From: an uncultured Clostridia bacterium
GTDB lineage: Bacteria > Bacillota > Clostridia > Oscillospirales > Acutalibacteraceae
DNA length: 25,242 bases
Reading direction: 5' to 3'
Assembly (NCBI GenBank): GCA_937916395.1
Contig: CALFTN010000063.1
Span: 1-25,242, forward strand
The stretch's first letter is position 1. Each line of letters opens with the position of its first letter. This document shows, piece by piece, positions 16,176-22,721 of the stretch. The notes under the pieces are model-generated. The model had not been told where the DNA came from. It did no database searches and saw nothing but the letters and a program-made list of their open reading frames with translations. The position numbers and the translations under genes were made by a program.

Positions 16176-16875
16176 AAGCTCTGCTACCAGTGCTTCTTGC
16201 TCTGTTATTGAAAATGGTAAGGTGATTGCTCTTGAAAGCTCCAATACAGGTCTTACACACAGTCAGACATTGATGCCAATGGTAGAAAGCACATTAAAAA
16301 AAGCAAATGTTACAATAAATGATATTGATTACCTGGCAGTATCAAATGGACCAGGTTCATTTACCGGTATAAGAATTGGCGTTTCGTTAGTTAAAGGGCT
16401 TTCAGACCCATTAAATAAAAAATGTGTAGGTGTTTCTACATTAGAGGCTATAGCAAAGCCGTTAGAGAATACAGGCGTAATTGCTATTTCTGTAATGGAT
16501 GCTCGTTGTAATCAGGTTTATACTGCTACGTTTGATTGTTTAAATGGCGAAATGAAGCGTTTAACAGAAGATGAAGCAATTACCATAGATGAGCTTTCAG
16601 AACGTCTGAAAAAGCAAAATAAACAATTAGTTTTAATAGGTGACGGCGCAAACATCTGCTATAGCAAAATGAAAGAGGTTATTTATAATATCTCTATTGC
16701 TTCACCTGCAATCCGTTACCAAAATGCTTCTTCTGTAGCGTTAATAGCAGAAGAATTAATTTCAAAAGATGAAAACAATGCAATTAATTCAGAAGAATTA
16801 GTGCCAGAATATTTAAGACTTTCACAAGCTGAAAGAGAATTAAAGAAAAAACAAGAATTGAAAGAAGGATTTTAA
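16156..16875 (+). CDS. tsaB: tRNA t6A biosynthesis protein TsaB
   Basis: This 239-aa ASKHA-fold protein is the partner of TsaD in t6A formation. Its N-terminus ILGLESSATSASCSV, then HSQTLMPMVE and NGPGSFTGIRIG, are the conserved TsaB blocks. The ATG at 16156 sits inside the end of tsaE, after GGTGA, so the two are translationally coupled; GTG codons 12-15 bases upstream give a less natural N-terminus. In many Firmicutes tsaE-tsaB is followed by rimI and tsaD. Here rpiB follows instead and tsaD is not in the window. The last 40 residues are charged and variable. Confidence 0.94.
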   Translation: MKILGLESSATSASCSVIENGKVIALESSNTGLTHSQTLMPMVESTLKKANVTINDIDYLAVSNGPGSFTGIRIGVSLVKGLSDPLNKKCVGVSTLEAIAKPLENTGVIAISVMDARCNQVYTATFDCLNGEMKRLTEDEAITIDELSERLKKQNKQLVLIGDGANICYSKMKEVIYNISIASPAIRYQNASSVALIAEELISKDENNAINSEELVPEYLRLSQAERELKKKQELKEGF

Positions 16876-16876
16876 A

Positions 16877-17323
16877 ATGATAGCTATTGCATCAGATCAC
16901 GCAGGATTCCCATTAAAGGAAGAAATCAAAAAGTTTTTAGAAGAAAAAAATATTGAGTTTATTGATTGTGGAACGCATACACCAGACTCAGTAGATTATG
17001 CAAAATTTGCACAGATAGCATGTTTAAAGGTGACAGAAGGTTATGCAGAAAAAGCAATTCTCTGCTGTGGCACTGGTATTGGTATCTCAATGGCAGCAAA
17101 CAAGGTTAAAGGTATCCGTGCTGCTTGCTGTTCAGATTATTTCAGTGCAAAATTTACTCGTTTACATAATGATGCTAATGTACTCTGCATGGGTGCAAGA
17201 GTTATCGGCGGTGGTGCCGCTTGTGAATTAGTTGATGTATTCCTTTCAACAGAATTTGAGGGTGGAAGACATCAGAGACGTGTTGACCAGATTATGGCTA
17301 TTGAGAATGGAGAAATTTTATAA
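16877..17323 (+). CDS. rpiB: Ribose-5-phosphate isomerase B
   Basis: This 148-aa protein interconverts ribose 5-phosphate and ribulose 5-phosphate in the pentose phosphate pathway. Family residues are clear: SDHAG at 6-10, the proton-transfer cysteine C64 in CCGTGIGIS, and H96-N97 in HNDANVL. FEGGRHQRRVDQI near the C-terminus is also typical. The RpiB/LacAB family includes galactose-6-phosphate isomerase and allose-6-phosphate isomerase, but length and motifs fit RpiB. The ATG begins one base after the tsaB stop codon, with AAGGA inside tsaB, so it belongs to the same operon. Its last seven codons lie in the left arm of a perfect 17-bp palindrome whose loop holds the stop codon. Confidence 0.95.
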   Translation: MIAIASDHAGFPLKEEIKKFLEEKNIEFIDCGTHTPDSVDYAKFAQIACLKVTEGYAEKAILCCGTGIGISMAANKVKGIRAACCSDYFSAKFTRLHNDANVLCMGARVIGGGAACELVDVFLSTEFEGGRHQRRVDQIMAIENGEIL

Positions 17324-17339
17324 AAATTTCTCCATTCTC
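17303..17339. repeat. Perfect 17-bp palindrome spanning the rpiB stop codon
   Basis: GAGAATGGAGAAATTTT (17303-17319) and its exact complement at 17323-17339 flank a 3-base loop; the TAA is at 17321-17323. As RNA it would fold into a very stable hairpin over the rpiB end. No T run follows, so it is not a standard terminator, although it could stop RNA decay from the 3' side. Confidence 0.85.
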
Positions 17340-17342
17340 AGT

Positions 17343-17518
17343 GATATAAATCCTCACGGATTTGCGATATACCTTGCGGTGCGATATTTTGCTTTGCAAA
17401 GCGATATGCCTTCGGCGTGAATTTTGGATTTATATCATATCGCATACGAGCAAAGCGAGTATATATCGCAACTGCATTTATGCAGTTATATCGTATTTGC
17501 TTTAGCAAATATATCGCT
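17343..17518. repeat. Array of small hairpins joined by GCGATAT/ATATCGC linkers
   Basis: Seven or so short hairpins of differing sequence lie in a row, among them AATCC-TCAC-GGATT, TTGC-TTT-GCAA, GCC-TTC-GGC, AACTGCAT/ATGCAGTT and TATTTGC-TTTA-GCAAATA. They are separated by GCGATAT in the left half and by its complement ATATCGC in the right half. GATATAAATCC (17343-17353) also pairs with GGATTTATATC (17426-17436). There is no coding frame. It looks like a non-coding repeat of the kind scattered between genes in gut clostridia. Confidence 0.75.
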
Positions 17519-17520
17519 CA

Positions 17521-17624
17521 ATTAGTTGTTAGTTGTTAGTTGTTAGTTGTTAGTTGTCAGTGGTCAGTTGTCAGTGGTCAGTTGTCAGTTGTCAGTATTG
17601 TAGGGGCAGACCTGTGGTCGCCCG
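17521..17624 (+). repeat. AGTTGTT/GTCAGTT heptad repeats plus GC-rich hairpin module (copy 2)
   Basis: From 17524 to 17596 the sequence consists of degenerate 7-10-base units: AGTTGTT repeated five times, then GTCAGTG and GTCAGTT units. It leads into GGGCAGACC-TGT-GGTCGCCC (17604-17623), which matches the hairpin at 8158-8180 in inverted orientation. It does not encode a plausible protein and has no promoter-like order. Confidence 0.75.
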
Positions 17625-17656
17625 AGATTAGGAATTTAGCTGATAGCGAAGCCTTA

Positions 17657-17725
17657 CCTCCTTTGAAAAGGAGGGGGACCAAGCTTGCTTGGTGGAGAAT
17701 TGATATCAAAATACGCTTTAGCGTA
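17657..17725. repeat. Three consecutive hairpins before the ankyrin-like gene
   Basis: CCTCCTTT/AAAGGAGG (17657-17674), ACCAAGC/GCTTGGT (17678-17693) and TACGC-TTTA-GCGTA (17712-17725) follow one another. They resemble the hairpin modules found as dispersed repeats in clostridial genomes. A weak TTGATA at 17700 could belong to a promoter for the next gene, but no good -10 matches it. Confidence 0.6.
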
Positions 17726-17743
17726 ACATAATGAGGTGTAATT

Positions 17744-18262
17744 ATGGATATGTTTTTAACAGCAAAACTTAAGACTTTTGAAGAATTTATGGAAATTTAT
17801 GATAGAGCACAATTAAACGCTCAAGTAGACCCGCCACTAATATTTAATGCCATGGCAAATCATGATCCTGAAAGCAGATTTAAAATTGTGAATTTTCTGA
17901 TTTCTGAAGGTGTTGATTTAACAGTATTGAATTCTGAAAACGAGTGTTTGTTTCATATACTTTTTTCAAGACCTAACCATAATATCGAACAAAGTACAAT
18001 ATTAATAAAAAAGCTTCTTGAAGCAAATGTAAATATAAATCAGTTTGATAAGAAAAAACGTTCACCAATACAATACATTATTAATTCAGGTCTAAATGAA
18101 GATGAAATTTCTGAATGGTATGATATCATTTTTGCCCAACAAAATCTTATTTTGACAGAAAAAAATGCTTGGGGATATTCTCCAATCGAACTAACACAAA
18201 AATCTTTTCCTATGTGTCAGAAATTATTAGAAAGAATGAATGATTATGTGCAGAACAGATAA
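17744..18262 (+). CDS. Ankyrin-repeat-like protein
   Basis: This 172-aa protein looks like two to three degenerate ankyrin repeats. FKIVNFLISEGVDLTVLNSE and STILIKKLLEANVNINQFDK have the helix-helix-turn pattern with the typical L-x-x-G/A-x-x-x-N/D ending, and WGYSPIELTQK gives a third partial unit. There is no signal peptide or membrane segment, so it is probably a cytoplasmic protein-binding scaffold. GAGGTG lies five bases before the ATG. It stands behind a 420-base repeat-rich stretch and 42 bases ahead of a transporter gene. Similar small ankyrin proteins occur as immunity or accessory proteins in polymorphic toxin loci, but no toxin is nearby, so no role can be assigned. Confidence 0.7.
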   Translation: MDMFLTAKLKTFEEFMEIYDRAQLNAQVDPPLIFNAMANHDPESRFKIVNFLISEGVDLTVLNSENECLFHILFSRPNHNIEQSTILIKKLLEANVNINQFDKKKRSPIQYIINSGLNEDEISEWYDIIFAQQNLILTEKNAWGYSPIELTQKSFPMCQKLLERMNDYVQNR

Positions 18263-18304
18263 CACAGATATTTGTAATTTTGATAAAAGAAAGAAGTCCT
18301 ATTT

Positions 18305-18826
18305 ATGAAAAACCAAAAATTAAAACTCACAATAATCTCGGCACTTTTCGCCGCTTTAGTGTGTGTTGCGACAATGGTCGTAAAAATTCCGACACCACTT
18401 AATGGTTACATAAATTTAGGTGATTGTGTAATTCTTGTTGCGGCTTTCACCTTGCCTTGTGGCTACGGCTTTTTAGCCGCTGGTATCGGCTCAGCTTTAG
18501 CTGATGTTCTTTCAGGCTACACAGCATACGCACCCGCAACGTTTGTAATTAAAGGCTTAATGGTGCTTGTGGTTTACCTTGTAACTAAGCTTTTAAAATC
18601 AAATAAACCAAACTTCCAGAAAATATTGTCAGGTGTTTTAGCAGAACTCTGGATGGTATTAGGTTATTACATTTTTGAAGGATTTATGTATGGATTCGCA
18701 CCATCACTTGCAAATATACCAATGAACTTAATTCAAGGCGTTGCAGGTCTTATTCTTGCAGTGATTTTGATTAAAGTGCTTGAGAAGCAGAAAGTTTTGG
18801 AAAAATTGAGGATTGAAAAGCAATAG
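18305..18826 (+). CDS. ECF transporter S component
   Basis: This 173-aa membrane protein has about five or six hydrophobic helices and matches the ECF-type substrate-binding (S) components, nearest to the group with Pfam ECF-ribofla_trS. Recognisable parts are LTIISALFAALVCVAT at the N-terminus, INLGDCVILVAAFTLP, the small-residue segment AAGIGSALADVLSG and APATFVIKGLMVL. S components bind a vitamin or precursor and are energised by a shared EcfA-EcfA'-EcfT module. That module is not in the window, so this is a solitary S component of the shared type. Substrate (riboflavin, pantothenate or another) cannot be read from sequence, and I found no riboswitch in front. The ribosome site GAAAGAAG is weak. 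Confidence 0.85.
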   Translation: MKNQKLKLTIISALFAALVCVATMVVKIPTPLNGYINLGDCVILVAAFTLPCGYGFLAAGIGSALADVLSGYTAYAPATFVIKGLMVLVVYLVTKLLKSNKPNFQKILSGVLAELWMVLGYYIFEGFMYGFAPSLANIPMNLIQGVAGLILAVILIKVLEKQKVLEKLRIEKQ

Positions 18827-18829
18827 AAG

Positions 18830-18875
18830 TGCTGAGTGCTGAGTGCAAAGTGCTGAGTTGTGGGTCTGCGACGCT
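18830..18875 (+). repeat. GTGCTGA-type heptad repeat cluster
   Basis: AGTGCTGAGTGCTGAGTGCAA and a following AGTGCTGAGTTG make up a short run of the unit GTGCTGA directly behind the S-component stop codon, leading into TGGGTCTGCGACG. It is one of several different heptad families in this window. Confidence 0.65.
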
Positions 18876-18890
18876 ATTATAATGTTATAA

Positions 18891-18950
18891 AAACAACTAC
18901 ATTCTATCATTTAAGGCTAAATCAAAAATGAAGGAATGTAGTTTTTCTAT
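18891..18950. terminator. Bidirectional terminator between S component and xre
   Basis: ACTACATTC (18896-18904) pairs with GAATGTAGT (18934-18942), and inner CATTT/AAATG segments can also pair. TTTTTCTAT follows on the plus strand and a T-rich run on the minus strand, so it can serve both converging genes. Confidence 0.7.
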
Positions 18951-18956
18951 ATAATA

Positions 18957-19181
18957 TTATTTTATTGGTTTAGGGGTATCTGTGAATTCTAAAATAAAAT
19001 CGGCAGAAACATTGTAAAATTCACATAATTTTTTTAGAATGTGTGTAGGGATTTCGGTTTCTCCTGATTCCCATCTTCTATAAGTTGTAAGCTGTTTTCC
19101 TAATAACTTAGCCAAATCTTCTTGAGTTAAGTCTTTATCTTCTCTTAAATCTCTTATTCGAGAATAAATGTATTTTTGCAT
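18957..19181 (-). CDS. Xre-family transcriptional regulator
   Basis: This 74-aa protein consists mainly of a Cro/C1 helix-turn-helix: IRDLREDKDLTQEDLAKLLG, then TTYRRWESGETEIPTHILKKL, ending in the FYNVSADFIL segment common in this family. The start is the ATG at 19181 with AAGGAG seven bases upstream; upstream in-frame codons fall on the operator. It is divergent from a small DUF6809-like gene and the space between them holds a doubled palindrome. It probably represses both genes by binding there. The arrangement resembles a small accessory or phage-derived control unit, but no integrase or other phage gene is nearby. Confidence 0.9.
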   Translation of the reverse strand: MQKYIYSRIRDLREDKDLTQEDLAKLLGKQLTTYRRWESGETEIPTHILKKLCEFYNVSADFILEFTDTPKPIK

Positions 19182-19199
19182 ATAATCAACTCCTTTGCT

Positions 19200-19205
19200 T
19201 ATTAT
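19200..19205 (-). promoter_or_regulatory. Likely -10 box of the xre promoter
   Basis: TATAAT on the minus strand lies about 19 bases upstream of the xre ATG. No good -35 stands 17 bases before it. The nearest TTGTCA lies within the operator at 21 bases, so the promoter may be weak or activator-dependent. Confidence 0.45.
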
Positions 19206-19212
19206 ACATAAA

Positions 19213-19250
19213 AACACAAAAATGTGTTGACAATAACACATTTTTGTGTT
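19213..19250. promoter_or_regulatory. Doubled palindromic operator between xre and the DUF6809-like gene
   Basis: AACACAAAAATGTGTT (19213-19228) and its exact inverse AACACATTTTTGTGTT (19235-19250) are six bases apart. Each is also a near-palindrome with half-site AACACA. The 38-base block gives four half-sites, as expected for two Xre dimers, and it covers the plus promoter completely. Confidence 0.8.
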
Positions 19251-19255
19251 ATTGT
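19227..19255 (+). promoter_or_regulatory. Promoter of the DUF6809-like gene
   Basis: TTGACA (19227-19232), 17 bases and TATTGT (19250-19255). The spacer is the second operator arm, so a bound repressor would block RNA polymerase. Confidence 0.75.
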
Positions 19256-19289
19256 AGTGATAGTAAACAACTGGGAAGGAGGGTGATTT

Positions 19290-19586
19290 ATGAAAAATAT
19301 AATTATGGATTTATGTAGAGGTAACATTGAGAGTGAAATAGTTTCAGAGTTAACAACTAATAAATTGAAAGAACTTGAGGACTTGAAAGAGAAAAATCTA
19401 AATGATCTTTTAAAAACTTTAAATGATGATGAAAGGGAAATCTTAGAGAAGTATATAGCTTGTGTAGATGAAAGTGAATTTTTAGGTAATGAACAACTTT
19501 TTACAAATGGATTTAGTCTGGGGTTGAGAATTGCGAGTGAGGCGTTTATTAACAGCGAAGATATGATAGAAAAAAGTAATTATTAA
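19290..19586 (+). CDS. Small DUF6809-like protein
   Basis: This 98-aa acidic, helix-rich protein resembles the uncharacterised family DUF6809: an N-terminal IIMDLCRGNIESE, a central LLKTLNDDEREILEKYIAC and a C-terminal FTNGFSLGLRIASEAF. The last block is the feature I rely on most. The ATG follows GGAAGGAGGGTGATTT, a very strong ribosome site. It is divergent from an xre gene and its promoter is embedded in the likely Xre operator, so the two form a control pair. Members of this family often occur near mobile or accessory genes. No function is known, and the family name is from memory. Confidence 0.65.
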   Translation: MKNIIMDLCRGNIESEIVSELTTNKLKELEDLKEKNLNDLLKTLNDDEREILEKYIACVDESEFLGNEQLFTNGFSLGLRIASEAFINSEDMIEKSNY

Positions 19587-19609
19587 TAACTATATACAAT
19601 AAGGTTAAC

Positions 19610-19643
19610 TTACTGACTCACTGACCACTGACTACTGACAACG
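19610..19643 (-). repeat. GTCAGT-type heptad repeat cluster
   Basis: TACTGACTCACTGACCACTG followed by ACTACTGACAACGG, read on the minus strand, gives GTCAGTAGTCAGTGGTCAGTG. This is the same family as the plus-strand units at 17555-17596. It lies between the DUF6809-like gene and the next terminator. Confidence 0.65.
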
Positions 19644-19696
19644 GCAGAATAAAAAACAGGCTATTGCTTTCGCAATAGCCTTGTTCTTTATTCTGC
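19644..19696. terminator. Bidirectional terminator overlapping the end of the 98-aa gene
   Basis: GGCTATTGC-TTTC-GCAATAGCC (19659-19680) is a 9-bp stem that extends outward through AACA/TGTT and GCAGAATAAA/TTTATTCTGC into a 53-base near-palindrome. T or A runs lie on both sides. The right arm contains the stop codon of the minus-strand gene. Confidence 0.85.
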
Positions 19697-19984
19697 ATCT
19701 TTTATCGCTCTTTCAAGCCAGATAACGCCTATATCCATTGCAGCCCAAAGACCTTTTTTCTCAGTCTTTTTAACAATAGCTTCTAAAGGGTTTACATTAG
19801 GGTCAGTATTTAAAAGCTGAACTGTAACCTTGTCAGCAATCTGAACACCGTGAACCTCATGAGAATCTGCAATAGAGAGCATAAGTACGAAAGGGTCATT
19901 CATATCACCATAATAAAGTGTGTTACCCTTACGAACAAGTGGTTTACCTTTAAACTCAAGAAAGCTTGTTTCTGATTTAGCCAA
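19688..19984 (-). CDS. Unrecognised 98-aa protein downstream of ireB
   Basis: I do not recognise this protein. It has an N-terminal basic stretch, a GNTLYYGDMNDPFVLMLSI segment that looks like beta strands, and a C-terminal EKKGLWAAMDIGVIWLERAI helix. It is not membrane-bound. The best start is TTG at 19984, eight bases after AAGGAG, giving a natural MAKSET N-terminus; a GTG nine bases upstream overlaps that ribosome site. It lies 32 bases downstream of ireB on the same strand and shares its promoter, so it could act in the IreB signalling pathway. In many Firmicutes that position is taken by ruvX (yqgF), to which it bears no resemblance. Confidence 0.75.
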   Translation of the reverse strand: MAKSETSFLEFKGKPLVRKGNTLYYGDMNDPFVLMLSIADSHEVHGVQIADKVTVQLLNTDPNVNPLEAIVKKTEKKGLWAAMDIGVIWLERAIKDAE

Positions 19985-20016
19985 ACTAAACACTCCTTAT
20001 TCTATTAAAGTTTAAT

Positions 20017-20262
20017 TTAACTATTAAGATATGTTTTAAGAAGAGCTTGTAAAAGTTCATCTCTGTCAATCTTACGAATTAAACTTCTTGCATTGTTGTG
20101 AGTTGTAATGTAGGTTGGGTCCTCCGACAAAATGTAACCTACAAGTTGGCTGGTAGGGTTATAACCTTTCTCTACAAGTGCATTATAAACCTGAATGAGA
20201 ATATCTCTCATCTCTTTTTCGTGCTCATCTCTTATAGCAAATTGAATGGTTTTATCTGTCAT
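20017..20262 (-). CDS. ireB: IreB family regulatory phosphoprotein
   Basis: This 81-aa protein matches the IreB/UPF0297 family along its whole length: KTIQFAIRDEHEKEMRDIL, VEKGYNPTSQLVGYILSEDP, TYITTHNNARSLIRKIDRDE. In Enterococcus IreB is phosphorylated on threonines by the PASTA kinase IreK and lowers cephalosporin resistance. The N-terminal threonine corresponds to the usual phosphorylation region. GGGAGGTG lies six bases before the ATG. In most Firmicutes ireB is followed by ruvX and a DUF1292 gene; here an unrecognised small gene follows. The kinase and phosphatase genes are not in the window. Confidence 0.95.
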   Translation of the reverse strand: MTDKTIQFAIRDEHEKEMRDILIQVYNALVEKGYNPTSQLVGYILSEDPTYITTHNNARSLIRKIDRDELLQALLKTYLNS

Positions 20263-20292
20263 AAGAACACCTCCCAGTGTATTTATAATTCT

Positions 20293-20321
20293 ATTATAAA
20301 CTATTATAAAGAAAATTACAA
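20293..20321 (-). promoter_or_regulatory. Promoter of ireB
   Basis: On the minus strand TTGTAA (20321-20316), 17 bases and TATAAT (20298-20293). A second TATAAT at 20308-20303 lies inside the spacer. Confidence 0.7.
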
Positions 20322-20331
20322 CAGTAAATTA

Positions 20332-20368
20332 TTAAGAAATTTCGACAAATAATGAAATTATTTCTTAA
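20332..20368 (-). terminator. Possible weak terminator at the end of pheT
   Basis: TTAAGAAAT (20332-20340) and ATTTCTTAA (20360-20368) form an AT-only 9-bp stem that includes the last codons and stop of pheT. The following run is T-rich but not continuous, so pheT transcripts may read through into ireB. Confidence 0.35.
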
Positions 20369-22721
20369 GAGCAACGTTTATCTTAGAAAGATTATCTAAA
20401 ATAGAGTCAATCCAGCCCTGAACTTCTTCCATTTCAAGTGTTCTTTCTTTAGATGAGAAAATAAATCTTATAGCAATACTCTTAACGCCGTCTTTTTCGA
20501 ATGTATCAATAACCTTAACGCTTGTAAGCTCATCTAAACCAAGTGAATTCCAGCATTTTTCGAGTTCACAGAACTTAGCACCATTAGAAATATCAAGTGA
20601 AAGGTCATAATAGGTTGATTGTTGAGTTGATGGTTCAACGAATGAAATGTTATCGTTTGAAACCTCAATTAAATCATCAATGTCAATTTCAATACAAACA
20701 GCCTTGCCAGTTTTATCAAGCTTTGTTAAAACTGATGGGTGAAGTGTGTGAAGAACACCTGTTTTTTTGCCACTGATAAGAATTTCTGCTGTGTTCTTTG
20801 GATGCTCGTAAGCATGAGAAGGCTTAATCTTGTTAAATTCAGGAGCTTTGTGCTTAATTGAAAGAACAAGAGTATTAACCATGTTGAGTGCTTTGAAATA
20901 TAAGTCTTTTTCAGTGCCTTTTTTATCAAAAAGAACTACACCTAAAGAACGTCTTTCGTTTGCAGTACCATCTGCCTTTAAGCCTTTAACAACTCTGCCT
21001 ATTTCAAAAATACCAAAGCTTTCTTTAAAGTCCTTGTTGTCTGAAACAGCAACTAAAAGGGTAGGAATCATTGAGTTACGGATAGTACCGTTGTCAGAAC
21101 TTTCGATGTTAAGAACCTTAACGTTGTCTTCAACTTCAATACCAAGCTTTTTATATCTTCTTACATCACCCCAGATGTAAGAGTGAACCTCGTGAAGATT
21201 ATAGTGCTTAACTAAAATATCTTTGATTTCGTTACTTTCTGAACGAACCGCTGTGCTTCTTACAGGCTTTAAAGGGCTCTTTGTTGTAATAATGGAGAAG
21301 TTGTCATATCCATAAATACGAGTAATTTCTTCAATTATATCAGCCTTAATAGTAACATCCTTTGTAGCTCTCCATGATGGAACTTTAATGTGGAAGTTGT
21401 CACCGTTCATTGTCACTTCAAAACCAAGTGATTTTAATGTTGTGTTAATTCGTTCTGTAGAAATATCAATACCTGTGTATTTATCAACATAAGCCTTGTT
21501 GAAGTCAATTTCAATCTGAGGGTATTTCTTTGTGTATTCGTCTGTAAGCTGTGAAGCAACACGAGCACCTGAATCAATAGATTGTAAAAGATATGCAAAT
21601 CTCTTTGCAGCAGTTACAGTCATTTCAGGGTCAAGCATTTTTTCATATCTTGCAGAAGCATCAGTACGAAGACCAAGTCTTGAAGATGATTTACGAACAG
21701 AAACACCGTCAAAGTTAGCACATTCAAGAACAACTGAATTTGTATCGCCAACGATTTCAGAATCGAGACCACCCATAATACCGGCAATAGCAACAGGTGT
21801 TGTAGCATTTTTAATTAAGAGTGTATCTGTTGTAATATCTCTTTCAGTGTTGTCAAGAGTAGTAAATTTGCAGTCAGCATCTGGTGTGCCAATTTTAATT
21901 TCATCAATCTTGTTTCCATCAAATGCGTGAGTTGGCTGACCCATTTCGAGCATAATGTAGTTTGTAAGGTCAGCAAGTAAGTTAATACCACGCATACCAC
22001 AATAGTAAAGACGAATTTGTAAAGAAAGAGGACTGATGTTTTTAGTTATGTTATCCATCTTAACGCATGAATAACGATAAACAAGGTCAGGTCTTTCAAC
22101 TGTAACCTTAATTTTTTCGTCACCACTGTAAGCTAAATCTGAAAGATTAAGAGGTTTTAACTCTCTGCCAGAAAGAGCTGAGAATTCACGTGCAATACCG
22201 TAATGACCCCAAAGGTCAGGGCGGTTTGTGAGAGATTTGTTATCAACTTCAAATATAATATCATCAATAGGGTAAATCTCTTTTAAATCTGTACCATTAG
22301 GAACATCAACATCAATTTCCATAAGTCCAGATTTATCATCAGAAAGACCAAGTTCATAAGCTGAACAGCACATACCTTCTGATTCGTAACCTGCAACAGT
22401 TGCTTTTGTAATTTCACCAGCAGGAACTCTGCCACCAGCCTTAACAAAAGCAATTTTCATATTTTCTCTTACGTTAGGTGCACCGCAAACAACATCATAA
22501 ACTCTGTCGCCACCGTCAACCTTGAGAAGGTGAAGCTTTTTAGAATTTGGGTGATTTTCAATAGAAAGGATTTCACCAACAACAACATTTTTAATATCTT
22601 CACCTTTAACGATGATGTCTTCTACTTCAGCAGTAGCAAGGGTAAAGCTTTCAATAAGTTTTTTTATATCAAGACCAGAAAGGTCAACATATTCTTTAAT
22701 CCAGTTAATTGAAACAAACAT
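20358..22721 (-). CDS. pheT: Phenylalanyl-tRNA synthetase beta subunit
   Basis: This 787-aa subunit pairs with PheS as an alpha2-beta2 enzyme that charges tRNA-Phe. The N-terminus FVSINWIKEYVDLSG is typical. A tRNA-binding EMAP-like domain at about 40-150 contains ENHPNSKKLHLLKVD. A B3/B4 editing domain includes QPTHAFDGNKI and AIAGIMGGLDSEI. A B5 domain follows at about 400-470, then a synthetase-like core and a C-terminal anticodon-binding FDX-ACB domain from about 690. The ATG overlaps the pheS stop codon (TAATG) and is preceded by AAGGAGGG, so translation is coupled. Length and domain order are normal. Confidence 0.98.
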   Translation of the reverse strand: MFVSINWIKEYVDLSGLDIKKLIESFTLATAEVEDIIVKGEDIKNVVVGEILSIENHPNSKKLHLLKVDGGDRVYDVVCGAPNVRENMKIAFVKAGGRVPAGEITKATVAGYESEGMCCSAYELGLSDDKSGLMEIDVDVPNGTDLKEIYPIDDIIFEVDNKSLTNRPDLWGHYGIAREFSALSGRELKPLNLSDLAYSGDEKIKVTVERPDLVYRYSCVKMDNITKNISPLSLQIRLYYCGMRGINLLADLTNYIMLEMGQPTHAFDGNKIDEIKIGTPDADCKFTTLDNTERDITTDTLLIKNATTPVAIAGIMGGLDSEIVGDTNSVVLECANFDGVSVRKSSSRLGLRTDASARYEKMLDPEMTVTAAKRFAYLLQSIDSGARVASQLTDEYTKKYPQIEIDFNKAYVDKYTGIDISTERINTTLKSLGFEVTMNGDNFHIKVPSWRATKDVTIKADIIEEITRIYGYDNFSIITTKSPLKPVRSTAVRSESNEIKDILVKHYNLHEVHSYIWGDVRRYKKLGIEVEDNVKVLNIESSDNGTIRNSMIPTLLVAVSDNKDFKESFGIFEIGRVVKGLKADGTANERRSLGVVLFDKKGTEKDLYFKALNMVNTLVLSIKHKAPEFNKIKPSHAYEHPKNTAEILISGKKTGVLHTLHPSVLTKLDKTGKAVCIEIDIDDLIEVSNDNISFVEPSTQQSTYYDLSLDISNGAKFCELEKCWNSLGLDELTSVKVIDTFEKDGVKSIAIRFIFSSKERTLEMEEVQGWIDSILDNLSKINVALKK

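Noticed and set aside
17343..17600. CRISPR array
   Set aside because: Repeats are only 7 bases long, the intervening parts are hairpins rather than unique spacers, and no cas gene is present.
17540..17731. A 63-aa open frame over the heptad repeats
   Set aside because: It is a translation of tandem repeats and hairpins, without a ribosome site.
18263..18304. Vitamin riboswitch in front of the ECF S component
   Set aside because: Only 42 bases separate it from the previous gene and there is no FMN, TPP or similar consensus.
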